From Tanypteryx hageni (taxonomy: Eukaryota > Arthropoda > Insecta > Odonata > Petaluridae): DNA of 64,000 nucleotides. The stretch lies in assembly GCA_028673005.1 (NCBI GenBank), contig CM054114.1, positions 129,662,470 to 129,726,469 of the forward strand, read 5' to 3'. The position numbers and the translations under genes were made by a program. How positions within the stretch are numbered: position 1 is the first letter of the stretch; each line of letters begins with the position of its first letter. The notes under the pieces are model-generated. The model was not told the DNA's origin. It worked only from the letters and a program-made list of their open reading frames with translations, and did no database searches. Positions 36,493 through 48,284 of the stretch are shown here, piece after piece.

Positions 36493-36900
36493 AAAAAAAT
36501 AACTTTTAAATTAGATGTAGAGGATATATCCTTTGTTTTGCATGAGTGTCGGATTGAGCTTTCCTTCCCCATATTTTCGTTACAGAAGATATAATTATGT
36601 GCTCAAAATGGTTTGAAATCTCTGCTGCGATTTTTATTTTCGTAGTTTATTAATCTCTCACCTTTTAAAAAGCAGCTCAAACGAAACGTAACGTCAGCGC
36701 AAACAAAATAAGTGGACCTTTTTTGCACAAAAAAGCGCCAGGAATTACGCGCTATAAATAAAATAATGAGAACTCGACAGTATTACGCTTTGAATTTTTT
36801 CTCTCTCGGAGAGTCTAGATCGCTTAGAGGGTAAGAAAAGAGTTACAATGTCCCTTTTATAGGTGATAAATGAGTCGTCTAACTTATTTCGATGGGCGAA

Positions 36901-36901
36901 T

Positions 36902-36937
<36 letters not shown>

Positions 36938-36974
36938 GTAAATATATATATAGTGAATATATATATATATATAA

Positions 36975-37041
<67 letters not shown>

Positions 37042-37054
37042 ATAGGTATATATA
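36901..37054. repeat. (CA)n/(TA)n compound microsatellite
   Basis: CA repeats (36903-36925) pass into TA repeats with short interruptions (GTAAA, GTGAA, ATGAA), then (TATG)n near 37027. Confidence 0.95.
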
Positions 37055-40000
37055 TTTAAGGAGAAAAAAATCCTTCAGATCTCTAATCTTCTCTTCATCG
37101 ATCGTGTTGCAACGATTCTATGCCTTCTCCATACCGCCTTTTCTTCGCTACCTCTTCCTGTCCCGCCAAAAATCCCCTTTAGTCTTGTCAGATTCCATTT
37201 TATTTACCCCAATCACCTAGCAATCACCCCCCTGTCGTTCCTACTCCCATTCCAACATTCTTTTTCCTCCCCCACTATTTCTCTCACTCTTTCCCTATTC
37301 TTTACTCTCCCTCTCTCTTTACCCTTCTCTCTCATTCCTTTCTCCCGCCTAAAGACGCATATCTATCTCTCTTATCTCTCCCATTTCTCCCCATCTCTTC
37401 CTTTCTCTCTCTCTGTGGGCACCCTACTTTCAGAACGATCTCTTTGGTCTCATCGTCAACTCAATCTGAGACTTTTTTTTATACGGTTGACCTTTCACTC
37501 TTTTTTATTCTTTTTATACTTAATTTTTTTATTAGTCCATCCTCCCTATTCTCATTAGCTTCTCGCTTTTCTTTCCTCGTCTGTTTTTTCCTCATATTTC
37601 TCCATTATTCGATACTTTCTCTTCTTCTGTATCCTCATCATCTTCATAGCACAGTTCCTTTTCTTAATATCTATTGTTTTTTTAATCTTCCTATCTTTGA
37701 TATGGTCTAGGAATCGTTAGCGTGACTATAGCCCAATGCTATGACCGCGGGTTAAGATCTTGCTATGGGCATAGTCGCATGTGTTCGCATTAGTTATTTT
37801 TAATATCCAGGTTTCAAAAGGCTGTAAAATGCTATTAATGATTTTTCTATAAACGAACAGAATATCTATTCTGCATGTATATATCTTATATTTAGTACTA
37901 GATTTCATTGGATTTCGTTAAGTCCTTTAGCTCTAGAGTCACCCACAGGCAATCGACTACAGAAAAATTGAATCGTAAAAGCTACTTTTTAGGACTGAAC
38001 GAAATCTCCAGATCACATATTTTTACAATGGCAATACTTATAGTCAAATGTCTTCAGGCTTTTTGAAAACACGGGACCCTTATATTTAAGAAAATTTCCT
38101 TGTATCTCAACCTACAGGATCTCTCCTTCTCATTCTCCCGCGTAACCCTGCTATGTGTACTCTGTACCTGAGAAATTGAAAATGAATACATGAATTTCCT
38201 CGGTATTTTACCTCTACAAAACTACTAACTAACATTAAAGAAACAATCTATTTTTATGAGACCAATTTCTTCCCTCTTCTTTTCACTCCTTACTTTCTCT
38301 CTTTAACTCTGCCGCCACCTCCTTACCACAAGTTTCGTCACCTACGCAAGGGAAGACTGTCTCTCCTCCCACACCCCAATGACACCTACCGGGTCCTTTG
38401 CCATCCCCTTTACCTTTCCCTTCGCCAATTCTGTCGCCCTTCCCGCCCCCTCGCTTCCGCCTTCTCTCCTTTACCCAAAGCCATCCGCCTCCTTAACCTC
38501 TCTCCTCTGAAAGCGTTCCCTCCAAACAACTCACTTCCTCTAACGAGCCTTAAGCCGCTGTTTTCAGATTTATTTTTTTCCCTGGAATGAGATTTTTTCC
38601 CTCTTTCATCCCCGAATGTTTAGGATCGGTTCTATTTCCGTGTTTGATGGCGTCGGAACCTTGGATTTGATGAAGGTTGGGGATTTTTTTCCTCCCTTCT
38701 ATACGACCACAAATTGGTCTCTGAAAAATTCTCTGGATTACAGAATTCTACGGGAAAACAATCGAGGTCAAAATATTCAATCTCTTAATCGTAAAATATT
38801 TTCAAATGGGGGAATTTTGGCAGAATGTGCCATTTAAGCTCAATTGCAGGGATTTGTCAAGTAGTCAAACTTCGAGCAAGTGCAGAGAAATGGAAACAAT
38901 GATAGTCTCTCGGAGATGTGAGGTATAGAAGTAATGATATTGCTTAAGGCTGTGGTATTTGTTACTACTGTAGCTAATTTTAAGCCATTTCTAAAAGGTA
39001 AGGTAGGTAAGAATACGTATAGTAAATAATGTAGGTGTACGAACTAGTTTAACGTTGTACTTGTTTACGCACAAAATTGTTGCCTAATGATCACCTGATG
39101 GGGACGGTCAATCGTCGAAACCTGGCCGAGTAGCAATTTTCTAAAATGAAAGTATGGACACAATATTTAGTCATCACTTGTCAAAAACAAAATCGATCCT
39201 GTTATTGTAAATTCTCCTCATAAATAATTCCTCTTAATTTTATTTGCCGCCTTAATACTAAAAATGATGATCCCGTTAACAAACCCAACACTAAAATATA
39301 TATTATATAACATTATGCAAAACAAGGACCGCAACTGAACATCGAGGGCAGTAAAATATGAAGTAAATTTCGCCTCTCCCAGTTATAGTTTTTTTTGGAA
39401 AACCTTTCGTCGAATCTTCTTATATCCAGACCTTTTCTTCCGACCATCATTACAATTCATTTTATATCATCCTGCGATTCAACCCCTCGTCTTCAACCCT
39501 CAATAGCCTCTCTTCCTTCTCCCCTACACTTCCTCCTGCTGGAATATACATCCATTCCCTCCCCCATCTGAATCCCCAAAGAAAATATTCTCGTACCTCT
39601 TCAGTTTCACGAACCCGTTCCTTTTTTCTTGACTCGGCTGTCTAACTGATACCCTACTATTACCTTTTCTCTTCCTGCCCCTCTCTCTCTCTCGTCCTCT
39701 TCCCATCCTCTGATATGTGGTGCTTCTCCTATCGACCTTCTGCTGATGTCGGGTCTTCCTTCCGAAAACCTCACCCCATGAAAATAAAGCTCCTTCTCCT
39801 TTCGACACAATCACGCCCCTGAACCAGGCGGTAGCTTGGCGACCGCAGATCTTACCGTTTCCCCTTCAAAAATAAAACGGCCGCGTTTGGACGTGACGCA
39901 GTTTTCTCTCATCTCGGATCGATTCGGCCTCAAACGACCACATTGGCGGCGCACCTGTGTTTATTTCGTTCGGTAGAAAAATGTCGAAAGTTGGTTTACA

Positions 40001-40538
40001 ACCGCGGATCGTTCGGTTTCATTTTTCGCTGCGTTATCGGAATGAGCGAAAGAACGGAATTCGTATCGCGTTTTCGGTTTTCTCACGAAATTCGAACGAA
40101 AGACTGTCATTTACGGAGACGAACCTAGAATTGTCTTCGTTTACAGATTCCGCGAGCGATACTGAACGAATTTAGCGTGGTGATGGGAGATAGGACAATA
40201 TATGGGATCTCTTTCGAGGGGACGGGATGATTGGACATAAACACGCGCCGTTTGTGCAGCGTTAGTCTTTTCGTTTCGCATGTAATATAGATGTCGTTAA
40301 ATTCCTGTATTTTGTTCATTAACTTTATTAAAAGATTATGCTACTCAAGTAGCGCGTGTTTAGTACGGCGATGGTAAACTAATAGCACGCTGAAAAGGCT
40401 AATGACTCCGTAGAATTAAATCACGACCGAGTGAAATAATAGTAGTGCTTTTCTAATGTAATTGACAAGTTCATAAATTCAACAATGAATTATTGAGTTC
40501 GTCTTATGACTGAAAAAATCTAAGAACAAGCCCTTAAA
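37055..40538. other. Gene-free stretch, pyrimidine-rich and CpG-rich parts
   Basis: No supported gene is seen. 37080-37440 and 38270-38560 are strongly pyrimidine-rich. 39840-40170 is CpG-rich, with repeated TTCG/CGAA-type words on both strands and a 72-codon chance frame. A weak hammerhead-like segment lies at 39091-39132 (CCTGATGGGGACG, loop, CGTCGAAACC), with the last core A replaced by G. Confidence 0.5.
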
Positions 40539-40745
40539 AAGGTCATAAAAACGAGATGAGCATTTCGGCTACAAAACAGCCGTCTTCAGTGGTAACTCAC
40601 CGAAAATAGATTATAAAATAAATTCTTTTAGACGTTTTTAAAATGAAGTACTCTTAGAATCTATTTTCGATGAGTTACCATTGAAGACGGCTGCTTTGTA
40701 GCCGATACGCGCATCTGGTTTTTATAACATTTCTTTGGCTATTGG
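40539..40745. repeat. Foldback element with two head-to-head hammerhead-like cores
   Basis: The left arm (minus strand) reads CCACTGAAGACGGCTG, TTTTG, TAGCCGAAATGCTCATC, TCG. The right arm (plus, 40674-40720) reads CCATTGAAGACGGCTG, loop, TAGCCGATACGCGCATC, TGG. The arms are near-perfect inverted repeats of about 75 bp around a spacer of roughly 40 bp, and the outer end is the family terminus GGCTATTGG. The left core has CTGAAGA, GAAA and ATC intact. The right has TTGAAGA and GATA. The spacing suits a small non-autonomous foldback, perhaps related to Penelope-like elements or retrozymes. Confidence 0.75.
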
Positions 40746-41204
40746 AGATACCCAAGATAAATATTTTTTATGTTCTTATTCTTAAAGTTCATAAACGAAT
40801 GAATTGAAAATATAGGTCACTCGTCATGAGTAAATATAATAAACAAAGTAGAGTAAAACTTGATTTTGTTATGGTTTAGAAAAAATGATTTCGTTTTCTC
40901 TACTTTTTAGCCGATTGTCATTTTGATTTCTACGCTTCGGGGTTAATTAAACCTTACTTCCAGTATCTTATCTCATTTTCGAAATTAAACTGTTTTGGCC
41001 AATTATTTTTGCCGAGAAATAATTTTTCGAAATCCTACTCGCAGGTTAGTGACAAACTTCGACATTTTGAAGGGTCAACGCGGAATTCAAAGTTAATATG
41101 TGAACTCAACACATAAATATATTGACTCCGTGTCACAAAATGCTTCGCACTTGTGGCAGCAGCGGCTGCCCGGTGGCTGCACTTGTAAATCTTTGGACAA
41201 TATT
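40746..41204. other. Gene-free stretch
   Basis: No gene or clear repeat is seen. Confidence 0.5.
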
Positions 41205-41905
41205 AATATCATCATCATCATGATGCTGCTGTCCGAAGACAGGTTTTAGCTAAATCGCTGCCTCCATTTCTCTCTCTCCCAAGAAGCCTCTTTTATACCT
41301 CTATAAGTAGTATATCCCTGCTTTATATTATCTAATATTCCTATTCTTTTTCTCCCTCTTCCTCTTTTTCCACTAATTTTTCCTTCTAAGATCGTCCTTT
41401 GTAAACACTGTCTTCTCAATATGTGCCCTATCAAATTTGCTTTTCTTTTCCTGATTGTTTTTATTAGCATCCTTTCTTCTCCCACCATTTCTAATACTTC
41501 TTCGTTTCTCTTCCTCTCTGTCCATTTCACTTTCATCATTCTTCTCCATACCCACATCTCAAAACTTGCTAAATATTTTCCCTCCTTCCTCCTTACCGTC
41601 CACGTCTCTGCACCATAAAGACCTATGCTCCATATGTAGCATTTTGCTAACTTCTTCCTTGTTTCTAAATTTATTTTCTTGCTTGTGAGAAGCTCCTTCT
41701 TCTCGTTAAATGCTGCTTTTGCCATTGCAATCCTACTTCTGATGTCCTGTGTACTACTTCCATCCTGCGCTAAAATACTGCCAAGATATTTGAAACTACA
41801 TACTTGTTCCAATTTTTGTCAATTTACCATTATATTTAATTCTTTATGTTCCTTTGAAACCACAATGACTTTAGGCATCCTAAAAAGTTTCTCAGAGCAG
41901 ACATT
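41205..41905 (-). pseudogene. Non-LTR retrotransposon 3' fragment, reverse transcriptase C-terminus
   Basis: The minus-strand frame starts after the polymerase active site. It carries the conserved C-terminal pattern FKYLGSI, RIAMAKAAF, KCYIWSIGLYGAETWT, FEMWVWRRM, WTERKRNEEVL and KRGRGRKRI. About 30 further residues lie upstream of an in-frame stop near 41815 (KVIVVSKEHKELNIM). The element is therefore 5'-truncated and broken. It ends in a UTTCG-loop hairpin (41229-41242) followed by an (ATG)n-like tail (41205-41225). The same clade occurs in the opposite orientation at 53905-54665. The protein would copy the element's RNA into DNA at the target site. The clade (RTE-like or similar) is not settled. 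Confidence 0.85.
41229..41242 (-). ncRNA. 3' hairpin of retroelement, UUCG tetraloop
   Basis: The minus strand reads CTGTC TTCG GACAG: five base pairs closed by a UUCG loop, just after the coding frame and before the (ATG)n-like tail. The related element at 54636-54649 has the same stem with a UACG loop. Confidence 0.6.
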
Positions 41906-42145
41906 TAGTTATTATATTGAAATTACAAGTCAATATACATAACTTGGGTAGTTAAAGAACCTTATTATACGGGATTCCCTCCACATTCCTTTCTCCTATA
42001 GGTAATCGGAGAGTAGATGCAACATGTTCGTCCGTAATTTTGTTGCTATATTTACAATTCAGAAAGTGAAGTGCACTAAATGTCGATATACATGCCACAG
42101 TTGTCGGAAAGAGAGTTAATACAAAAAGAGCCTCATGTACTAGAT
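41906..42145. other. Short gene-free spacer
   Basis: Nothing recognisable is seen between the retroelement fragment and the next MITE. Confidence 0.4.
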
Positions 42146-42604
42146 CAGCGTTTCCCAACCGGTGGTTCGCGTACCCCTAGGGTTTCGCGAGAAAAATTTG
42201 GTAATGGCGTCTTTTTCACTTTCTTGGTTCTACAATTCTTACCAATATATCTTAATTTCTTTCAAATTAGTTTCATGGTGTTATTTTAAATTTTTTCTTA
42301 TGCTTCAAGAATTATAATTGAATTTTACAGGGTACTAACTAGAAACTGATGAAAAAATCAGAGATTCTGATTTTATTGTGAACGTTTACATACTATGTGC
42401 TATATAAACTTTTTATTTTTCATAAATTAAGCGCGTTCAAAAAGATTTGTTTTTACATCCTTTACTCTCCATTATAATGGGTTTGACACAAAAACTGTTG
42501 CAATTCAAGGGGTTCGCGGAGATAAAAGGTTAATCCAAGGGGTTCACGACGAGAAATAGGTTAGATCAAGAGGTTCACGAAGTGAAAAAGGTTGGGAACC
42601 GCTG
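42146..42604. mobile_element. hAT-like MITE
   Basis: The 459-bp element starts CAGCGTTTCCCAACCGGTGG and, read inward from the other end, CAGCGGTTCCCAACC. GGTTCGCG and GGTTCACG words recur near both ends. CAG..GTTCCCAACC ends are characteristic of hAT elements. No matching 8-bp duplication was visible, so one flank may have changed. Confidence 0.75.
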
Positions 42605-43214
42605 TTTTCGTAATTGTTGGAAGGTTTGAAACTATCACACAAGAACTTTTCAATTGCTGCATAAAGTTCAGTAGACACTGTTTCTAAGTACTTCATTACT
42701 CTTTCGTCTATTTAATTTTGAATAGCTGGTAATTGTGATTTAAAAAATTGGAAAGGAAACTTGATTAAATCATTTTCTTCTTTCACGTTTAAACATGTCT
42801 GTTGTCGTGTTTTGAAATTTTTCATTCATGTAAACAGTATCGATTATGGTTAAGCCTAGCTGCTTAAGCTAATGATTTATTGAGCTAAACTTGGTAAAAC
42901 GTCTTTAAAGAATAAGATGCAGCAGCTTATAACACTGTCTTTTGATTGTTGAACAGGATGCATATCCGTTGATTTCAAAGTCACCATTTTATCTTAAAGT
43001 TCACACAGCCGTTGGACACTTATTTCGAAGCTTAACACTTAGTGTACTTGCCTTTAGGATGTGGGTTTTACACTCAGTGCTAGCCATTTTTACCCTATTA
43101 AAAATGTCACATATTCATGACTTACGGGACATAAGAACCAATGCAACTTACTACTTTTTAAGAACTTTTATTCAAAGGAAATACATGTTTTAAGGTCCCC
43201 TGAACACGTTTTGA
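42605..43214. other. Gene-free stretch ending in a dispersed-repeat fragment
   Basis: No gene is seen. 43150-43225 (ACATGTTTTAAGGTCCCCTG and following) is a fragment of the 0.7-kb repeat described at 10801-11513. Confidence 0.5.
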
Positions 43215-44305
43215 CTATTTATCTACATCTACATGTTACCCTGAAATTCACCTAATTGGTGAGTGGCAGGGAATGAAATGCACCAAAACCTACCTAAAGA
43301 TTGTCTATCGCAGGTTGAAATTTTCTATTGTGATCTCCTATTGTCCTCGGAAAGAACGAGCCTAGATAACGCTCCGTCCTACAATCGATCTCACGTATCT
43401 TATCGTCACGGTCGTTTCTACCTATATACGTTGGTGCTTCAATTATTCCTACAACCTCATCTTTTAGATATTCCGATATATATTTCTCCAGAAGCCGCAA
43501 CCTTGAGTTCAATCTACGATCCTCCAGTGGCACCCAGTTCAAATCCCTCTATAATGAGATAAAGCTTTCCTTATGTTCGTACTTTTTTTACTAATCTGGC
43601 TGCTCTGCGCTGCACTCTTTCTAATTGTATTCTCGTGCGGATCCAATACGCACGAGGCATATTCCCTTTGTGGTCTAATCAGTGATAAGTAACATGTTTC
43701 ACGTACTTTATGTATAGTGTTCCGTGCTATTCTACCTATAAAAGCCAGTTTCTTGTTGGCCGCGCCTATAACTCGACGAATGTGCATGTCCCACAAAAGA
43801 TCTCGACAAATGGTTACTCCTAAATATTTTACATACTCAGCTGCTTTAATATCTATTCCATCTATTTTATACTCGAAACCTACTTCTATGTTCTTACCTT
43901 TCCAGAACGTAACTACGGCACATTTAGTGTAATTAATTTCAATTTGCCATTCTGTGCACCACGTTGAAATGGCTCTTAAGTCTTCACGCAGCGACTGATG
44001 GCCCTCCTGGTTTTTTATTTCTTTATATAGAACGGTACCATCGGCAAAAAGTCTAATTTTACTACGAACTACCGAGCAGATATCATTCACATAGATTAAG
44101 AAAAGTAGAGGGCCCAATACACTTCCCTGAGGAACACCCGACGCAACTTAAACGGGGGACGAGTATTTTCTATCGATGACAACTATCTGTTCTCTATTCG
44201 AGAGGAAGTCTTTCACCCAACTGACAACTTTTGGATTGATACCATATTGTCCTAACTTCACAATTAATTTCTTATGAGATACTTTATCAAACGCTTTCCT
44301 CGTAT
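43215..44305 (-). pseudogene. CR1/Jockey-type LINE, 5'-truncated and inactivated
   Basis: On the minus strand the order is KAFDKVSHKKLI, SWVKDFLSNREQIVVID, GVPQGSVLGPLLFLIYVNDI, KIRLFADG, YVKYLGVTI, ANKKLAFIGRI, and a frame-shifted C-terminus (VPLEDRRLNSRLRLLEKY, IREIDCRTERYLGSFFPR). The catalytic FADD is FADG here, there is an in-frame stop before the GVPQGS motif, and the frame shifts near 43600, so it cannot be active. The 3' end has the family hairpin (43239-43271) and a short (TGTAGA)n tail. The left breakpoint is near 44305. Two sister copies lie at 57335-58376 and 58495-58990. Confidence 0.88.
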
Positions 44306-45337
44306 TACTAGCAGAAACGCCCGGCTTCCCTCGGGAAAGAGTATTCTTTTAAGTAGAAAACGATTTTAATTTTTTATTATTTTTATTGATATATCATTTT
44401 TGATGTCATTACAATAAAAATAATTCAATAAATTTTGAAATTTACTTACTTTTGTTGTTGGGTACCCCATGTTTTGAAGTATTGTATTTTAAAGTTTTAT
44501 CAAATGGTTTTTACGTCTTACTTAATATTCACATGAATAGATGCGCCGAAGCCTGTAAAGCGGCAATAGAATTATATGAATTATGTAAATACTATTAGCC
44601 AAAACGTAAATAATAAGCTACACCTTGGTTACCGAACAAATGTAAGTAGATGTATCGATTTATGTTGCGATAAATCTTTCAATGTTAATGGTAAAAGATA
44701 ATAATATTCTAATATTCCTTAAAAATCATTTGACTCAATTTAAAAGTATTCATAGACTATATTTAGCTATGAATCCATTTGTACCCTTTATCTTGGCGTT
44801 GGCTATTCTTCCTCTACGGCGCGCCATGGCGTGGATTTTTCTTGCATTAATCTTTACGTATCTATCTCCCTTTGAAGAGGACAACAGATAAGCTATTAGC
44901 TTTGTTGTCGCCTGGAAAATGTTAATAAATTTTGTGTTTAAAGGATAATTTCGAGCAATTTAACATGTAATACGACAAAACGTGAACAGATTTTAAATAT
45001 GCAGTCCTTTTTGCGTAAAATAAGCCATTTCTTGTGATCTTAAGTTAATATTTAGGTATATTTATATCCACATCAGTGAAGGGCTGCATGGCATATTGGG
45101 GTTTCTCCACACCATTTCCCATACATTCTTATGGAAATAGTATTTTGTTGACCCCATGGGATATAATAGACCCCACGGTCTGCAAACGTAGACCAAGTTC
45201 TTCCTTTTGTCCATAGAATGGCCCATGAAACTTTTGAATTCGATAGCTTCAACGGTGTAAAAACGTATAAAGAATATACATACACGCACAAACGCACACA
45301 CACTATTATATTTATAAGAATATGTAACTTATTTGGA
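44306..45337. other. Gene-free stretch
   Basis: No gene or assigned repeat is seen. Confidence 0.45.
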
Positions 45338-46065
45338 ATTTTAGAAATATTTCAGGTATGGAGAAAGTCATGTGGTGGCCACATCAGATTTTTTTAACTA
45401 TTTGCTTTAACATTTGATGTTAAATGAGAAATATAACTTCCTAACCGTTAAGTTAAAAAATTAGAGACACAGGAAAAACGAGGAAAAAAGAAAGGTGAAA
45501 AGTCAAAGATAATTAAAAATACAAACTTAAAGGTCTAGGGGGTGTTACTCCACGCCAGGGACCTGAAGTCGCACATTCACTCACTCAGTCGCACAAGCAC
45601 TTATCCTAAAGATGGAAAAAGGATAAAAATGGATCCGGGTTTGCGAGAGATTAATCTGCACCAGGGATTTTATGAATGTAAAAAGGTACTGAAATAAAAG
45701 TTGTCGGAAATTTAATTTTCTACAATTTTTGTTCGAAAAATTTTCCCATATAATGCATTATTTAAGAGATATTTTTAAAACTAATTTTTTAGCCGTCACC
45801 ACCACACCACCTACGAGCGACTAATAAACATTTTAGCTTAGTTAACGTCTTGCAAATAGTAACGCTCCTTTTTATGCTTAATTGTTGGAGCTTGTTGGCT
45901 CTATCCAATATCAGAAGTCTACGGTTTGAGTTTATTTCTGTTCTTTGTAAAGTATTTTAGTTTTTCTCACAGTCCCTTAAAATATTTATTATCATTTAAC
46001 CTCTTTGGAATTTTTAGAAATATTGCAGTTATGGAGAAATTCATGTGGTGGCCACATCAGATTTT
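45338..46065 (+). repeat. Two partial copies of the 0.7-kb dispersed repeat
   Basis: 45338-45395 is only the 3' end (GGAGAAAGTCATGTGGTGGCC). 45690-46065 is the 3' half, from TTTTCTACAATTTTTGTTCG to GTGGTGGCCACATCAGATTT. Both share the ATGTGG/CCACAT terminal hairpin. They lie in the same orientation, about 670 bp apart at their ends. Confidence 0.75.
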
Positions 46066-46529
46066 TCAGAGAAGAAAACATGCAAAGCTAGAACAAATTT
46101 AGATGGTAATTTCTTTGTAAGAAAACAACGCAAAGTATTAAAAAAGAAACCATTGTAATCTTTATCCACTGAGTAGAAAATGGAATATGAGAATGAAGCA
46201 CAACAGAGAGACATCTGAAACAAAAAAATTAAGGTATGCATCTGGCGTTACTATATAGCGACTCTAGTCCGATAAAGGTTAATAAATAAATGTCGTATTT
46301 TTCAGGCTATAAGATGCACCAGACTATTGGAGGAATGCTGGTTTTTTAGATTTTTCAGGGAAAATATATTTTGGTTCACCATTGTGTTTAGGAATGGCCA
46401 CTTTGTGTATCATTTTTAGCCGCAATTAAGTCTGTTTCTGGCAACATTTACAAAAAATATTATGGCTTGATAAAAGTTAAATATAATGTTTTAGATAAAC
46501 CAACCTTCATGTATGAGCTCGCTCACGAG

Positions 46530-47215
46530 TTTTTCCCTTCATTTTTTGTGCATCGTATCACCTCCGAAAGAGATATATTAGAAGGAGTTTAGGGCGGATA
46601 GATCAAGCAAATGAAAAAAATATTTTTTGGTCCATTTACAAGTTTTTCTGGATATCTCAGCAATTTGCCGCCCTGTAACTTTTGTCAACGTATTCCATAT
46701 GCGCGTTATAGTCTAGAATGGCTTGAGGTTTCACTGCTTTCTCCGATTTGTCTCGAAAATTTCCCTCTTTTGTAGGACGATGAATGCTTGAAAGGATATA
46801 AACTTCTCTTGCATCTTTCCAGCATATCGTTGTGAGGTTTCCTCGCACCCTAGATATGAGGTCCCCTATCTCGAGTTTGAGTGCTTTTGAACCAAAATTA
46901 GGATGCACTGTACCTCAGCAAGTGAAGTTTCTTGCCCAAAGACCATCAAAGAGAGATGTGGATGTAAAGTCATATAACTTTGGCCAACTCCTTCAACCCC
47001 TCGAACCGTATGCAAAACAGTACCGTGAGTAGGCGTCTCATCATCCTATGCATCACAACGTTGCTTTCCGAGATAAACCCTCATATTATAAGTATACCTA
47101 TTAGAGTCACTAAGTTTGTAGATTTTTATTCCAAATCTTTTATGTTTCTTAGAGATATACTGCCGGAAAACTGCTCTGCCTATGAATTCTATTCGCGTAG
47201 AAAGGTTCGCTATAT
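46530..47215 (-). pseudogene. piggyBac-type transposase relic
   Basis: Read on the minus strand, the relic shows conserved piggyBac DDE-transposase blocks in the right order. The first is FIGRAVFRQYISKKHKRFGI and KIYKLSD..YTYNMRVYLGKQ (47200-47060). Next come SLFDGLWARNFTC, a stop, and GTVHPNFGSKALK (about 46950-46880). Then CWKDAREVYILSSIH and KPQAILDYNAHMEYVDKS (46835-46690). Last are the decayed RAANC..DIQKNL and KIFF segments down to about 46530. A frame change near 47050 and at least three stops show it is dead. An intact enzyme would cut and paste its element at TTAA. No element ends were identified. Confidence 0.82.
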
Positions 47216-48019
47216 CAAAAGTTAGAAACTGATCATTTCTGCGCTTATAATGTCCGTCGTCACCCACTAGCAGCTTAAAATGAATTGAAAGCTTGCGGTT
47301 CCCACGAAGAGAGACCCACCAAGGAGTCGGTATGCCGGATTTATTTTTACTCTAACGGATAATGACCTCCGCCTATGAGAAATGTCTACTGAGCGAGAGC
47401 GCCTTCCCTCTCGAAGACCATTCGCCGCAAGGGAACAAAGGGCCTCTCTCCTACTCACAAGAGGGCCTCTACCTCCCTCCACCTGACAAAAGGACCCACC
47501 GAGGGGAAGAGGGCGTGAAAAGAAAAACGGTACTTTGCGATTGAGAACAGAAGTTAGTGACACAATGGAACGGAGTTCATTCTTCAATCAGAGACTAAAG
47601 TATAGGAGTGAACACTTTTGTAAAAATGATATTTTCGGAAGGAATAAATGTCATGTAACCTTATTATTTCATGCCAAAGGATAGCTTTATGAAAATGAGC
47701 AAAAAATAAAATATTATATAATTTTAAAAGGGGAAAAATAATGTTGGGACATATTAGAATTACTCTCAAATGGAGGAAAAAATGTATTGATACATATTTA
47801 CAAATCAAACCAAGGTTAAAAAAGAGAAAGGATTAAAAAAACTCTTGACATAGGATGAGAGGTGAATCTTTCTAGGTCGTGACAAAAGCAATTGCTTAGA
47901 TAGGAGACGATTGGGAAACACTCTATACAGAATAACATTGTATTGTACTACGTGAAATATATTCCACATTAGTCTTTAAAAGGTTAAAGCAATGGGTGTT
48001 GCGGAAGTGCTGCATTAGG
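47216..48019. other. Gene-free stretch
   Basis: A moderately GC-rich part (47290-47560) has a 106-codon minus frame with no recognisable domain, directly upstream of the piggyBac relic. It does not resemble the transposase N-terminus. Confidence 0.4.
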
Positions 48020-48284
48020 ATTACAGCAGTTTATTGAGGGCTAGAGTTGGAAAAAATACTTTTTCTAAAGATTGGACGTCTGTTTTTTTCATCAAAAACA
48101 AATAATTTAGAAACTGCATTATGTTTCACCTGAATAGCTAAGGAAAAATATTGTCTCCCTTTAACAAAAATAAATATTTGCATGAAATTCCAAAAATAAA
48201 TTGAGACAAAAATTCGCACGCGGGCTGCACTAAGGGGCAGAAACAGGTTCATGCGGCCCACACGCTACCAGTTTGACATGCCTG
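48020..48284. mobile_element. hAT-like MITE, truncated copy
   Basis: The right end CCAGTTTGACATGCCTG and the interior (AGAGTTGG, GATTGGACGTCT, AATAATTTAGAAACTGCATT, GAAATTCCA, GACAAAAATT) match the complete element at 53190-53533. The left terminal region is missing. Confidence 0.75.
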
